This document shows, in pieces, positions 13,763-22,434 of a stretch of 46,442 bases of DNA (the stretch's first letter is position 1; each line of letters begins with the position of its first letter). Below the pieces are notes generated by a model. That model worked only from the letters and a program-made list of their open reading frames with translations. It was not told where the DNA came from and ran no database searches. This DNA is from Actinomycetota bacterium. Lineage in GTDB: Bacteria; Actinomycetota; Actinomycetes; Mycobacteriales; Micromonosporaceae. A program made the position numbers and the translations under genes. The stretch covers positions 1-46,442 of the forward strand of contig VAWN01000043.1 of assembly GCA_005885555.1 (NCBI GenBank), in the 5' to 3' direction.

Positions 13763-14992
13763 ATGACCGCTGCCGCCACGCTTCCCACCCGGCCGGCCAC
13801 TCCGGCCGATCCGGTACTCGACGTCGTCGTGCCGGTGTTCAACGAGGAGTCCGATCTGGAGCCGGGTGTGCGGCGGCTGCATGCGCACCTGTCGGCGACG
13901 TTCCCGTACCCGTTCCGGATCACGGTGGCGGACAACGCCAGTACCGACGGCACCCTCGCGGTGGCCCGCCGGCTGGCCGCCGAGCTGCCCCGGGTCGGCG
14001 TGCTGCACCTGGACGCCAAGGGCCGGGGTCGGGCGTTGGCGGCGGCCTGGTCGGCCTCGCCCGCGCCGGTGCTGGCCTACTGCGACGTGGACCTGTCCAC
14101 CGACCTGGCGGCGTTGCTGCCGTTGGTCGCGCCGCTGATCTCCGGCCACTCCGACCTCGCGATCGGCACCCGGCTGGGTCGGGGCTCGCGGGTGGTCCGC
14201 GGGATGAAACGCGAGGTCATCTCCCGCGGGTACAACCTGTTGCTGCGCGGCACCCTGGCGGTGCGGTTCTCCGATGCGCAGTGCGGGTTCAAGGCGATCC
14301 GCGCCGACGTGGCGCGGCAGTTGCTGCCGCTGGTGCGGGACACCGGCTGGTTCTTCGACACCGAGCTGCTGGTGCTCGCCCAGCGGGCCGGGCTGCGCAT
14401 CCACGAGGTACCCGTCGACTGGATCGACGACCCGGACAGCCGGGTCGACCTCCTCGCCACCGCGATCGCCGACCTGCGCGGCACCCTCCGGCTCGGCCGG
14501 GCGCTCGCCGCCGGGACAGTGCCGCTGGCCGCGCTGCGCCGCCAGCTGGGCCGGCATCCGCTGGAGCCGGCCACCCCGGGGGTACCGGTGGGGCTGGCCC
14601 GCCAGCTGGTCCGCTTCGCCGGTGTCGGCATCGCCAGTACCGCGGCCTACCTGCTGCTGTTCGTCACACTGCGCGGCGTGCTCGGTGCCCAGCCGGCGAA
14701 CCTCGCCGCGCTGCTGCTGACCGCGCTGGCCAACACCGCGGTCAACCGCCGCTTCACGTTCGGCGTCACCGGCCGGCGCTCGGTCACCCGCCACCACGCG
14801 CAGGGGCTCGTCGCGTTCGCCGCCGCGCTGGCGTTCACCAGCGCGAGCCTGGCCGCGCTGCACGCGCTGGTACCGGTACCCGGCCGGCCCGCCGAGGTCG
14901 CGGTCCTCGTGGTCGCGAACCTCGCCGGTACCGTGCTGCGCTTCCTCCTGCTGCGCGGCTGGGTGTTCCGGACCGGGCCGGCCGCGTGGTGA
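13763..14992 (+). CDS. GT2 glycosyltransferase fused to GtrA-like membrane domain
   Basis: A 409-residue bifunctional protein. Residues 20-240 form a GT2 domain of the dolichyl/polyprenyl-phosphate sugar transferase type: VVVPVFNEESDLE, ADNASTDGT, and the metal-binding DVD (108-110), with QCGFKAI and a WFFDTELL segment. Residues 280-403 are a GtrA-like four-helix membrane domain (VRFAGVGIASTAAYLLLF ... NRRFTFGV ... AGTVLRFLLLRGWVF). GtrB/GtrA pairs load a sugar onto a polyprenyl carrier and flip it across the membrane for use outside, for example in cell-wall glycan decoration; fused forms are common in actinobacteria next to two-component systems, as here. ATG 13763 is preferred over the in-frame ATG at 13751 because of GGTGG upstream. 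Confidence 0.9.
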   Translation: MTAAATLPTRPATPADPVLDVVVPVFNEESDLEPGVRRLHAHLSATFPYPFRITVADNASTDGTLAVARRLAAELPRVGVLHLDAKGRGRALAAAWSASPAPVLAYCDVDLSTDLAALLPLVAPLISGHSDLAIGTRLGRGSRVVRGMKREVISRGYNLLLRGTLAVRFSDAQCGFKAIRADVARQLLPLVRDTGWFFDTELLVLAQRAGLRIHEVPVDWIDDPDSRVDLLATAIADLRGTLRLGRALAAGTVPLAALRRQLGRHPLEPATPGVPVGLARQLVRFAGVGIASTAAYLLLFVTLRGVLGAQPANLAALLLTALANTAVNRRFTFGVTGRRSVTRHHAQGLVAFAAALAFTSASLAALHALVPVPGRPAEVAVLVVANLAGTVLRFLLLRGWVFRTGPAAW

Positions 14993-14995
14993 TCG

Positions 14996-15210
14996 CTAAA
15001 GCTGCGCGAGGTGGCGGATGTGTCCGGCACGCCGGTACAGGAGGCTCAACAGGTACCACATCGGCCAGTGCATTCCCCGCTCGTAACTGCCACCGGAGGC
15101 GTTGCGTGTGGGTGACCCTGCACCCGGCCGACGCGCCTCCCAGCGCAGGTACGCCCGCCGTGGCGTCGGCGGCTTCCGAGGGTCCCGGGCGCCACGGCGG
15201 ATATGCCGAA
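14996..15210 (-). other. Gap with possible gene remnant in frame with the LuxR gene
   Basis: Between the glycosyltransferase stop and the duplicated LuxR stop the minus strand stays open in the LuxR frame for about 70 codons and ends ...MHWPMWYLLSLLYRRAGHI..., stop at 14996-14998. The only ATG (15073) would give a 25-residue peptide without a convincing ribosome binding site. The aromatic-rich, lower-GC end looks less like random high-GC reading than usual, so a lost extension or gene relic is possible, but no family is recognisable. Confidence 0.25.
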
Positions 15211-15252
15211 CCAGCTAGTGCGCGTGCGTCGCCAGCTAGTGCGCGTGCGTCG
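15211..15252. repeat. Two 21-bp tandem copies spanning the LuxR stop codon
   Basis: The 21-bp unit at 15211-15231 is repeated exactly at 15232-15252. Read on the minus strand each unit gives ...ATHAH followed by TAG, so the gene now carries two in-frame stop codons with a duplicated five-residue C-terminus between them. Confidence 0.9.
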
Positions 15253-18019
15253 CGGCCGCGCGGACGATCTCGACCCGCGACGCGCAGCCGAGCTTGGTCA
15301 GGATGTTGGACACGTGGGTCTGCACGGTCCGGCGCGACAGCATCAGGTCGGCGGCGATGTCCGGGTTGGAGCGACCGTCCGCGACCAGCGCCGCGATGCG
15401 CTCCTCGGTCGGGGTGAGCGCCGCCCAGCCGGTACTCGGCCGGCGGTGTACCGTCCGCGGCCCGCGCCGCACCCCGTACCCGCGCAGCCGCGCGTCGGCC
15501 CGCTTGACATCCCAGTCGGCGCCCAGCTCCCGGTAGTCCGCGACGGCCGCCACGAGCGCCCCCCGGGCCGCGGTCGTATCACCGGCCGCGGCGAGCAGTA
15601 CCGCCGCCTCCTCGCTGGCTGCGCCGGCGGACAGCGGATCGGACCGACCGCGGCACTCGTCGGCCACGGCGAGCAGGCCGGCGCTGTCCCCGTCGAGCAT
15701 CGCCCGGATCCGGCGTACGGCGATCGCGCGCAACGGCAGCGGCTCCGCGCGGGCATCGGCTTCGGCGGTGACCGCGACCGCCCCGGCCAGGTCGAGATCG
15801 CCGACGGCGAGGGCGAGCCGGGCCAGATCGGGCAACCACAGGTACCGGCCGAACAGGTCCTCCGCATCCTCCTCGGCAATGGTGTCGGCGAGGAGTTCCA
15901 GCGCTGCCGGCGCACCGGAGCGCTGCTCGGCCTGGATCGCGCGGGCAACGGTCAGGTGGGCGGCGTTGCCCCGCATGTAACCGGCCAGCTCGGGCAGCTC
16001 GTCCGCCTGGCGCAGCAGTCTCCCGGTGGCGGCGCGCTGGTCGCGGTGCGCCGCGATGTACGCGAGGCACCCCAGCCGGACCATCCGCTCGAACATCCCG
16101 AACTTGCCGGCGGTCGGCTCCAGCTCCGCGCAGGCGTCGTCCCACCGGCCGACCTCAATCATCAGCTGCCCGAGCTGTATCCGCGCCCGCGGCAGCCGCC
16201 AGGCACCGATTCTCTCGGCGACGACCACCGCCTCGCGGATGGCGGTCTCGGCCGCGTCGAGCTGCCCGAGTTCGGCTAGGGCGCTCGCCCGGTTGGTCAG
16301 CAGGATCGTCCGCAGGCCCATGGTCTCGGCGTGCTGGCCGATCACGTTGAGTGCCCGGTCCACGTGGCGCAGGCCGGATGCCCAGTCGGTCATCAGGAAG
16401 CACGACTGCAGGCCGTACCCGACCGCGACCGGGTCGCCGAGCCGTTCGCCCTCGGCCACCGCCTGCCCCGCGTCGAGTTCGCCCTCGGCGGCCCGGCCGG
16501 TAGCCGCCAGTACCTTCGCCCGGCACGCCCACAGCCGGGCCCGCCAGCGGTCCGGCAGCCCCGCGCGGGTCAGCGCCGCCTCGATCACCGGCAACGACTG
16601 CGCGTACCGGCCGTCGTCGTGCAGGATCGTGGCCAGCCCCCACGCGATCTCCGCCGCCTGGGTCGGGTCGGTGGCGCGCCCCAGTGCCCGCTCTGCGGTC
16701 GCGTATGCCTCGTCGCCGCGGTTGAGCGCGTCCAGCGCCTGCGCCAGCCCGTGCAGCAGCGATACCTGCCGCGCGTCGTCAGCCTGCGCCGCCGCGAGGT
16801 CGAGCAGCTCGGCCGCCAGGTCGGGGGCGCGGTAGGCGAGCCTGCTGGCGTTGCCGGCCAGCCAGTCCAGCGCCCACGCGTCCAGGCCCGACGGCGCCGC
16901 CGCGAGCAGGTGGCCGCCGACCTGGTCCAGCGGCAGGCCCGCCGCGTCGAGCGCCCGGGCCACCTGGCGGTGCAGCTCCGCGCGGGCCGCGGGCGGCGTC
17001 GCATCGTGCAGGCACTGCCGGATCAGGGCGTGCCGGAACCCCAGCCGGTTGCCCATCTCTGCCAGCACGCCCGCCGCAAGAGCCTCATCCAGTACCGGCA
17101 GCAGCGCGCTCGCCGACTGCCCGGCCCCGGTCGCCAGGTCGAACACCGAGAACTCCGGTCCGAGCAGTGCGGCGATCCGCAAGGTACCCGTCGCCTCGCG
17201 GGACAGGAAGTCCAGCCGCGCGCGGATCGCGGTACCCAGTGCCGGCGTCCGGTCCGCACCGACCAGCTCGGCGGTACCCGCATGCACCGCGATCCGCCGT
17301 TCCCGGACCAGCGCGTCGACAAGCTCCCGCGCATACAGCGGGTTGCCACCGGCCTGGGCCAGCACGCCGCGCAGCCGTGGTCCGGGTACCCCGCCGGTCA
17401 GCTGGCCGAGCACCCGCGCGAGGTCGCCGTCACCGAGCGGACCCAGGGGCAGTACCAGCGCGCCCTGCGCGACGAGCCCGCGGCGCAGCCCGACGAGCGA
17501 CGGCCGGACCGGTACCGGCCGGCACCCGGACACCAGCAGCAGCGGAAGCTGGTCGACCGCGCGGCTGAGCCGGTGCCAGGCCACCACGCTCGCCTCGTCG
17601 GCCCAGTGCAGGTCGTCGAACGCGAGCACGACCGGCTGATGAGTGGCGAGCCGGTCGACGACGGAGAGGAACCGCTCGACCGCGGCCGGTACCATGCCGG
17701 GCCCGTCGAGTTCGGCGCGCGCGTCGGCCGCGTCGAGTACCGCGACCACCTCGGCCGCGTCAGAGCCCAGCGCGGCGGTCAACGCGCGCAACGGCAGCCG
17801 CTGGCCGTACTCGTCGCCGACCGCCCGGTACACCCGGCAATGCTGGGCGGCCGCGGCGGCGAGCGTCGCCGCGATCAGCGTGGACTTGCCGATGCCCGGC
17901 TCGCCCTCGATCCAGGCCACGCTGCCACGACCGCGGGCGAGTCCGGTCACCGTCTCCTGCAGCGCCGCAAGCTCCGCATCCCGCCCGACCGGGGCGGTAC
18001 CGGAATCCACGGACGCCAC
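15236..18019 (-). CDS. Large ATP-binding LuxR-type regulator (LAL/MalT-like)
   Basis: A 927-residue regulator. Near the N-terminus VGRDAELAAL then WIEGEPGIGKSTLIAA is the Walker A of an AAA/STAND ATPase (39-47); VVLAFDDLHWADEAS is Walker B. The middle 500 residues are Ala/Leu-rich helical repeats typical of TPR-like sensor regions. The C-terminus (865-927) is a LuxR-type helix-turn-helix: LTPTEERIAALVADGRSNPD, RRTVQTHVSNILTKLG. LAL regulators act as ATP-dependent transcription activators, often of pathway or sugar-utilisation genes. Possible targets are the downstream-unrelated neighbours: the tricorn, chitosanase and peroxidase genes share its strand but lie upstream, so co-regulation is only a guess. 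Confidence 0.88.
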   Translation of the reverse strand: MASVDSGTAPVGRDAELAALQETVTGLARGRGSVAWIEGEPGIGKSTLIAATLAAAAAQHCRVYRAVGDEYGQRLPLRALTAALGSDAAEVVAVLDAADARAELDGPGMVPAAVERFLSVVDRLATHQPVVLAFDDLHWADEASVVAWHRLSRAVDQLPLLLVSGCRPVPVRPSLVGLRRGLVAQGALVLPLGPLGDGDLARVLGQLTGGVPGPRLRGVLAQAGGNPLYARELVDALVRERRIAVHAGTAELVGADRTPALGTAIRARLDFLSREATGTLRIAALLGPEFSVFDLATGAGQSASALLPVLDEALAAGVLAEMGNRLGFRHALIRQCLHDATPPAARAELHRQVARALDAAGLPLDQVGGHLLAAAPSGLDAWALDWLAGNASRLAYRAPDLAAELLDLAAAQADDARQVSLLHGLAQALDALNRGDEAYATAERALGRATDPTQAAEIAWGLATILHDDGRYAQSLPVIEAALTRAGLPDRWRARLWACRAKVLAATGRAAEGELDAGQAVAEGERLGDPVAVGYGLQSCFLMTDWASGLRHVDRALNVIGQHAETMGLRTILLTNRASALAELGQLDAAETAIREAVVVAERIGAWRLPRARIQLGQLMIEVGRWDDACAELEPTAGKFGMFERMVRLGCLAYIAAHRDQRAATGRLLRQADELPELAGYMRGNAAHLTVARAIQAEQRSGAPAALELLADTIAEEDAEDLFGRYLWLPDLARLALAVGDLDLAGAVAVTAEADARAEPLPLRAIAVRRIRAMLDGDSAGLLAVADECRGRSDPLSAGAASEEAAVLLAAAGDTTAARGALVAAVADYRELGADWDVKRADARLRGYGVRRGPRTVHRRPSTGWAALTPTEERIAALVADGRSNPDIAADLMLSRRTVQTHVSNILTKLGCASRVEIVRAAATHAH

Positions 18020-18022
18020 TGG

Positions 18023-18070
18023 ATAAGCCTATGGCCGGCGACCACGCCGGTACTCAGCGAGATGGCTTAT
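18023..18070 (-). terminator. Nested inverted repeats after the tricorn gene
   Basis: ATAAGCC (18023-18029) pairs with GGCTTAT (18064-18070), and inside them CCGGCG (18035-18040) pairs with CGCCGG (18045-18050). This lies in the 81-bp gap between the tricorn stop (18101) and the LuxR start (18019). It could terminate tricorn mRNA or serve as an operator for the LuxR gene. Confidence 0.4.
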
Positions 18071-18100
18071 ATCAGCGACCGCCGCACTTGACCCGCGTCG

Positions 18101-21100
18101 TCAGCCCCGCGGCGGGAGCGGGGGCCGGCCCAGCCGCGGACGGTCCGACGGGTTCGGGGTGTGCGGCGGGTGCGCCGCCATCTCCTCCAGCACCCGGCTG
18201 ATCGCCCGGTCCAGCTGCGGGTCGACGCCCTTGGCGTAGTCCTGCGGCCGGTACTCCACCTCGATGTCCGGGTCGGTGCCGTAGTTCTCCACCCGCCAGC
18301 CGACGTCGTCGAACGCGAACGAGTACTCCGGCTGCGTGGTCAGCGTCCCGTCGGCGAGCATGTGCCGCGGCCAGATGCCGATCACCCCGCCCCAGGTGCG
18401 CTTGCCGATCAGCACGCCGAGGCCCATCTGCTTGAACGCGTGGCTGAAGATGTCGCCGTCGGAGCCGGCCGGCTCGTTGGTGATGGCGACCATCGGGCCG
18501 CGCGGCGCCTCGGCCGGGTAGGACTCCGGTACCCCCCAGCGCGGGAAGTCGTACCCGAGCCGGCGCCGGGCCAGCTTCTCCAGCAGCAGCGCGGACACGC
18601 TGCCGCCGCCGTTGTTGCGCAGGTCGACGATCAGCCCTTCCCGGTCGAACTCGACGAGGTAGCCGCGGTGGAACTCGGCGAACCCGTCCGGCGCCATGTC
18701 GGGGATGTGCAGGTACCCGACGCGGCCGCCGGTCCGGTCGTGCACCAGCGCCCGGTTGGCGTCGACCCACTCCCGGTACCGTGCCGGCCGCTCGTCGGCC
18801 AGCGCCGGCTCACCGTCCCCCCGCCGTACCGTCAGCGCCACCTCCTGCTCGGCCAGGTCGACGAGCAGCTCGCCCGGGGTGACCCCGGCCCGCACCGCGA
18901 CCCCGTTGACGGCGAGCACCTGGTCGCCGGCGCGTACGTCGACGCCCGGCCGGTTCAGCGGCGAGGTCGCCTTCGCGTCCCACACGTCGCCGACCAGTAC
19001 CCGGGCGACGCGGTGCGCGCCGGTGTCCGGATCCGGCGCCCAGTCGACGCCGAGGAAGCCCTGCCTGGCGTCGGGCCCGGAGCGGTACGCCCCGCCCAGC
19101 TCGTACGCGTGCGACGTGCCCAGCTCCCCGTGCACCTCCCAGAGCAGGTCGGAGAACTCCGCCCGGGTGCTGACCCGGTCGACCAGCGGCAGGTACCGCT
19201 CGTAGACCTCCGGCCAGTCGATGCCGGACATGTCCTCGACCCAGAAGTGCTCGCGCTGCAACCGCCACGCCTCGCGGAACATCTGCCGCCATTCGGCGTC
19301 GGGCCGCACCGACACCTTGACCCGCTCCAGGTCCACCCAGCCGCTGACCCGGCCGGGGTCGTCGCCCTCGGGCAGCTTCTCGGTCGCCTTGACCACACGC
19401 AGCCGCCGCTGCGCCCGGTACAGCAGGGTGCCGCCGTCGGGGGTGACCGCGAAGTCGGCGATGCCGGTGGTCAGCTCCTCGCATTTGTCGGTGGCCAGCT
19501 CGTAGGCGGACAGCACCCGGTCGCTGGCCGGTTCGGTGGCCGACCAGTCGACGTCGCGGGTACCGGCGACCGGGTGCGCGGTGAACAGCACCCGGTCGAC
19601 CGCCCCGGCCACCCGGTCGTACCGGCCCAGCGGCACCGGTACCGCGACCACCCGCCGCTCGATCCCCTCCAGGTCGACGTCGACACGCTCCACAGTGGAC
19701 GGTTGCACCTTGTCCACAGTGGACAGTGGCGCGATCTGCGGCACGAACGGGGCCGGCTCGTCGGCGCGCAGGGTCACCGCGTACAGCCGGTCGGCGAGCG
19801 GGAAGCCGTGCTCCAGGTCCTGCATCCCGTCCGGTACCGGGTTGTACTCCCGCTGCCCGATGAAGTACAGGTACCGTCCCTTCGGGTCGAACGCCGGCCG
19901 CCGGTCGCGCCGCACCGGCGCGATCACCTCGTGGGTCTCCCCGGTCTCCACCCGGGCCAACCGGATCCCGGCGGTCTGCGCGCTGTCCGGCCGGGCGTAG
20001 GCGACCCAACGCCCGTCCGGCGACCACGCCGGATCCTCGATGCGGCCGAACCGGCTGTGGTCCAGCCGGGTCAGCGCGGGCTGGTCGCCGCGCAGGTCGG
20101 CCAGCAGCAGTTCGTTGCGGTGGTTGGTCAGCGCGACGACCGGCCCGGTGGGGGAGGCGGTCAGCTCCACGACCCGGCCGGTGTCCAGGTCGGCCAGGCG
20201 CCGCGGCGGTGCGGCACCGTCCGCGTCGAGCAGCACCAGCGCCTCGCGGTCGCTGTCGTCGCTGGCCGCGGCGATCAGCCCGCCGCCGGCCAGATGCGTC
20301 AGCAGTCGGTACCGGACGCCGTCCGGCTCGCCGTGCTGCCGCACCGCACCCGCCCAGTTGCCGAAGCTGAAGGCCTTGCCCCGGGTGGTGACCGCCAGGC
20401 GCGCGCCGTCGGCGGCCAGGCTGACGGTGTCGAGGTACCGGTCGGCGGGCACGAACTGCCGGCTGCGCTGCGACCGTGAACTGCCCAGGTGCACGTCCAG
20501 CGGCCGGGGCGCGTCCTGCGCCGGGTCGAGCAGCCACAGCCGCGCGCCGGCGTGGTAGACCAGCCGTTGCCCGTCACCGGCCAGCCCGCGGGCGTAGTAG
20601 TCGTGATGGTCGGTGTGCCGGCGCAGGTCCCCACCCTCGGGCGTGCACGAGTACACGTTGCCGACGCCCTCGTGGTCGCAGATGAAGAACACCCGGTCGC
20701 CGATCCAGCAGGGGCTGGCCAGGTTGCCGTCCAGCCGCACCAACCGGTCGAACTCCCCGGTGCCGCTCCGGTCGATCCACAGGTTGCCCACCCGGCCGCC
20801 GCGGTACCGCTTCCACCGCGCCGGATCGGTGTCGGTCCACCGGCCGAGGACCACCGCGCCGGTCGGGCTGTACGCGATCGAGGCGGCCGGCCCGAGCGGC
20901 AGCAGGGTCGGCTCGCCGCCGGCCGGAGAGACGGTGAACAGCCAGCGTTCCCGCAACGGCCGCCCGGCGTCGGTGGCGTACGCGATCCGGCCGTCCGGCG
21001 TGAACCCGGCCACCAGGGTGCGGCCGGCCTGGTACGTCAACCGCCGCGCCTCGCCGCCACCGGCCGGCATCACGTACACCTCGGCCGGACCCTCCTCGCG

Positions 21101-21271
21101 CCCGGCGAACGCGAGCAGCGAACCATCCGGCGAGATCCGCGGGGTACCGGCCTCGGCCACCCCGGCGGTCAACCGGTACGCCCGCCCGCCCGAGGAGCCG
21201 ACCAGCCACAGGTCGTCCTCGCAGACGAACACGATGTCGTCACCCTGGATCGCCGGAGTTCGCACATACAT
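18101..21271 (-). CDS. tri: Tricorn protease homologue
   Basis: A 1,056-residue cytosolic peptidase that trims peptides released by the proteasome. The N-terminal 650 residues are beta-propeller repeats ([40 protein letters not shown]) forming the two gated propellers. Then come the C1 helical domain with the family His in [13 protein letters not shown], a PDZ domain ([18 protein letters not shown]), and the C2 alpha/beta domain with [11 protein letters not shown] and [15 protein letters not shown], where Ser937 is the expected nucleophile; [13 protein letters not shown] is the conserved end. Length and order match known tricorns. Actinobacteria with proteasomes commonly keep one. No partner aminopeptidase gene is adjacent. 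Confidence 0.93.
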   Translation of the reverse strand: MYVRTPAIQGDDIVFVCEDDLWLVGSSGGRAYRLTAGVAEAGTPRISPDGSLLAFAGREEGPAEVYVMPAGGGEARRLTYQAGRTLVAGFTPDGRIAYATDAGRPLRERWLFTVSPAGGEPTLLPLGPAASIAYSPTGAVVLGRWTDTDPARWKRYRGGRVGNLWIDRSGTGEFDRLVRLDGNLASPCWIGDRVFFICDHEGVGNVYSCTPEGGDLRRHTDHHDYYARGLAGDGQRLVYHAGARLWLLDPAQDAPRPLDVHLGSSRSQRSRQFVPADRYLDTVSLAADGARLAVTTRGKAFSFGNWAGAVRQHGEPDGVRYRLLTHLAGGGLIAAASDDSDREALVLLDADGAAPPRRLADLDTGRVVELTASPTGPVVALTNHRNELLLADLRGDQPALTRLDHSRFGRIEDPAWSPDGRWVAYARPDSAQTAGIRLARVETGETHEVIAPVRRDRRPAFDPKGRYLYFIGQREYNPVPDGMQDLEHGFPLADRLYAVTLRADEPAPFVPQIAPLSTVDKVQPSTVERVDVDLEGIERRVVAVPVPLGRYDRVAGAVDRVLFTAHPVAGTRDVDWSATEPASDRVLSAYELATDKCEELTTGIADFAVTPDGGTLLYRAQRRLRVVKATEKLPEGDDPGRVSGWVDLERVKVSVRPDAEWRQMFREAWRLQREHFWVEDMSGIDWPEVYERYLPLVDRVSTRAEFSDLLWEVHGELGTSHAYELGGAYRSGPDARQGFLGVDWAPDPDTGAHRVARVLVGDVWDAKATSPLNRPGVDVRAGDQVLAVNGVAVRAGVTPGELLVDLAEQEVALTVRRGDGEPALADERPARYREWVDANRALVHDRTGGRVGYLHIPDMAPDGFAEFHRGYLVEFDREGLIVDLRNNGGGSVSALLLEKLARRRLGYDFPRWGVPESYPAEAPRGPMVAITNEPAGSDGDIFSHAFKQMGLGVLIGKRTWGGVIGIWPRHMLADGTLTTQPEYSFAFDDVGWRVENYGTDPDIEVEYRPQDYAKGVDPQLDRAISRVLEEMAAHPPHTPNPSDRPRLGRPPLPPRG

Positions 21272-21301
21272 GCGTCCAACCCTAAGCGGCCGGGAACGGA
21301 T

Positions 21302-21337
21302 CCGGGGACGCGCAGCCGCTGGCTCGCGCGTCCCCGG
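21302..21337 (-). terminator. Strong intrinsic terminator after chitosanase
   Basis: CCGGGGACGCGC (21302-21313) and its exact complement (21326-21337) make a 12-bp stem, with a further AGCC/GGCT stem inside it. It lies 16 nt after the chitosanase stop codon on the minus strand. Confidence 0.75.
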
Positions 21338-21352
21338 GGGTGTGGACGAGGG

Positions 21353-22174
21353 TCAGGCGTTGGGCAGCCGGTCGATGTGGTACGGGTCGCCGTAGGTCTT
21401 CCACTTCAGCGGCGGCTGCAGGTCGAGGTTGCCGGCCTTGAGGAACACCCGCTGCTCGGTGTCCACCCGGCTGGTGTCGCTGTGCGCCTCCTCGGTCTTC
21501 ATGGCGGCCTTGCGCGCGTCCAGGAACGCGTTGAGGTAGGTGGTCTCGTTGCCGCCCTGCGCCGGGGTCTTCGCATGCTTCATCGCGGTCTTGCGGATCC
21601 CGCCGAAGCTGACCGGGTCGCTGCCCGGGCCGTGCATGACGATCGCGTCGTAGTAGCAGAACTGGCCCAGCGCACGCAGCCCGTCGGCCTTGGCCTGGCT
21701 CACCGAGGGGTTGAAGTACACCCGGTCCCGCTCGTCGTCCTGGCACTTCTGGAAGGCCGGGTCCTTGGCGGCGGTACGCCAGTCCCTGGGGTAGTTGGGG
21801 TCCAGGCCCGTGTGCGAGGCCGTACCGTTGACCTTGCGCAGCGCCGGCAGGTACTTGGCCAGGATGTTGCCCGGCTTGCGGTTGGCGTAGAGCTGCACCA
21901 GGTCGAGCATGTCGCCGGTACCGGAACAGAATCCGACGATCCCCGCGGTGTACCCGCGCCCGTCGTGGATGTCCTCGATGTACTTGTACTGCGCCCGCCA
22001 GTCGAGCGAGGAGTTCTCCGCGCTGGAGACCAGTTCGTTGGCGATCTCCTTCATGCGCGGGTCGGTCAGGTTCAGCCGGGTGGCGGCGCCGGCTGCCTCG
22101 ACAACGACGAAGGGTACGGACGCGACCAGCGTCCCGGCCGCGGCCAGGCCGAGCCGTCTACGGGAGAGGTTCAC
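21353..22174 (-). CDS. csn: Tat-exported GH46 chitosanase
   Basis: A 273-residue secreted endo-chitosanase that cleaves beta-1,4 links of chitosan. The signal MNLSRRRLGLAAAG has the twin-arginine pattern, and the mature part matches the Streptomyces CsnN174 type closely: NELVSSAENSSLDWRAQYKY holds the proton donor Glu53, and YIEDIHDGRGYT the second catalytic acid Asp71, spaced 18 residues apart as in the family. FCSGTGDMLDLVQLY and the late GNLDLQPPLKW are further family marks. GTG 22174 is chosen because AGGAG lies 6 nt before it. It has a clear promoter with a palindrome at the -35 and a strong terminator, so it is a single-gene unit under its own control. Confidence 0.95.
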   Translation of the reverse strand: MNLSRRRLGLAAAGTLVASVPFVVVEAAGAATRLNLTDPRMKEIANELVSSAENSSLDWRAQYKYIEDIHDGRGYTAGIVGFCSGTGDMLDLVQLYANRKPGNILAKYLPALRKVNGTASHTGLDPNYPRDWRTAAKDPAFQKCQDDERDRVYFNPSVSQAKADGLRALGQFCYYDAIVMHGPGSDPVSFGGIRKTAMKHAKTPAQGGNETTYLNAFLDARKAAMKTEEAHSDTSRVDTEQRVFLKAGNLDLQPPLKWKTYGDPYHIDRLPNA

Positions 22175-22213
22175 TCGCAGCTCCTCGCTGAACTGAATGG
22201 GTAGAGTCTTTTA

Positions 22214-22242
22214 CAGATAACATCGGGTTACATCGATGTCAA
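22214..22242 (-). promoter_or_regulatory. Chitosanase promoter with overlapping operator palindrome
   Basis: On the minus strand TTGACA (22237-22242), a 17-bp spacer and TATCTG (22214-22219) make a near-consensus promoter. The 10-bp palindrome ACATCGATGT (22230-22239) covers the edge of the -35, and CGATGTTA repeats half of it 11 bp on. A repressor bound there would block polymerase. It does not look like the Streptomyces CsnR box. Confidence 0.6.
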
Positions 22243-22300
22243 CACGCCGCCCGGCCGGGCGGAAGCCGGCCCGCGTGCCGCCGCGCTGGAGACTACGCGA

Positions 22301-22358
22301 CCCGAGATCTTGGACGCCAGTACCCCTTGCAGGGGGTGCAGATGTCCAAGATCTCGGG
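22301..22358. repeat. 48-nt palindromic element, family B copy 2, with extended arms
   Basis: CCCGAGATCTTGGAC (22301-22315) and its complement (22344-22358) form a 15-bp stem; the family core is 22306-22353, again 48 nt. The inner stem is CCCC/GGGG. It sits between the peroxidase stop (22435) and the chitosanase leader, where it would terminate peroxidase transcription. Confidence 0.85.
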
Positions 22359-22434
22359 CAGCCGCACGCAGAGACCGGCGACCGGTCCACGGGTGTACCG
22401 GGACCGGCCGCCGGGTGGGGGGACGGAGCGGGGT

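Noticed and set aside
16331-18091. 586-codon plus-strand frame opposite the LuxR regulator
   Set aside because: No motifs; the minus strand gives Walker A, Walker B and LuxR helix-turn-helix in one frame.
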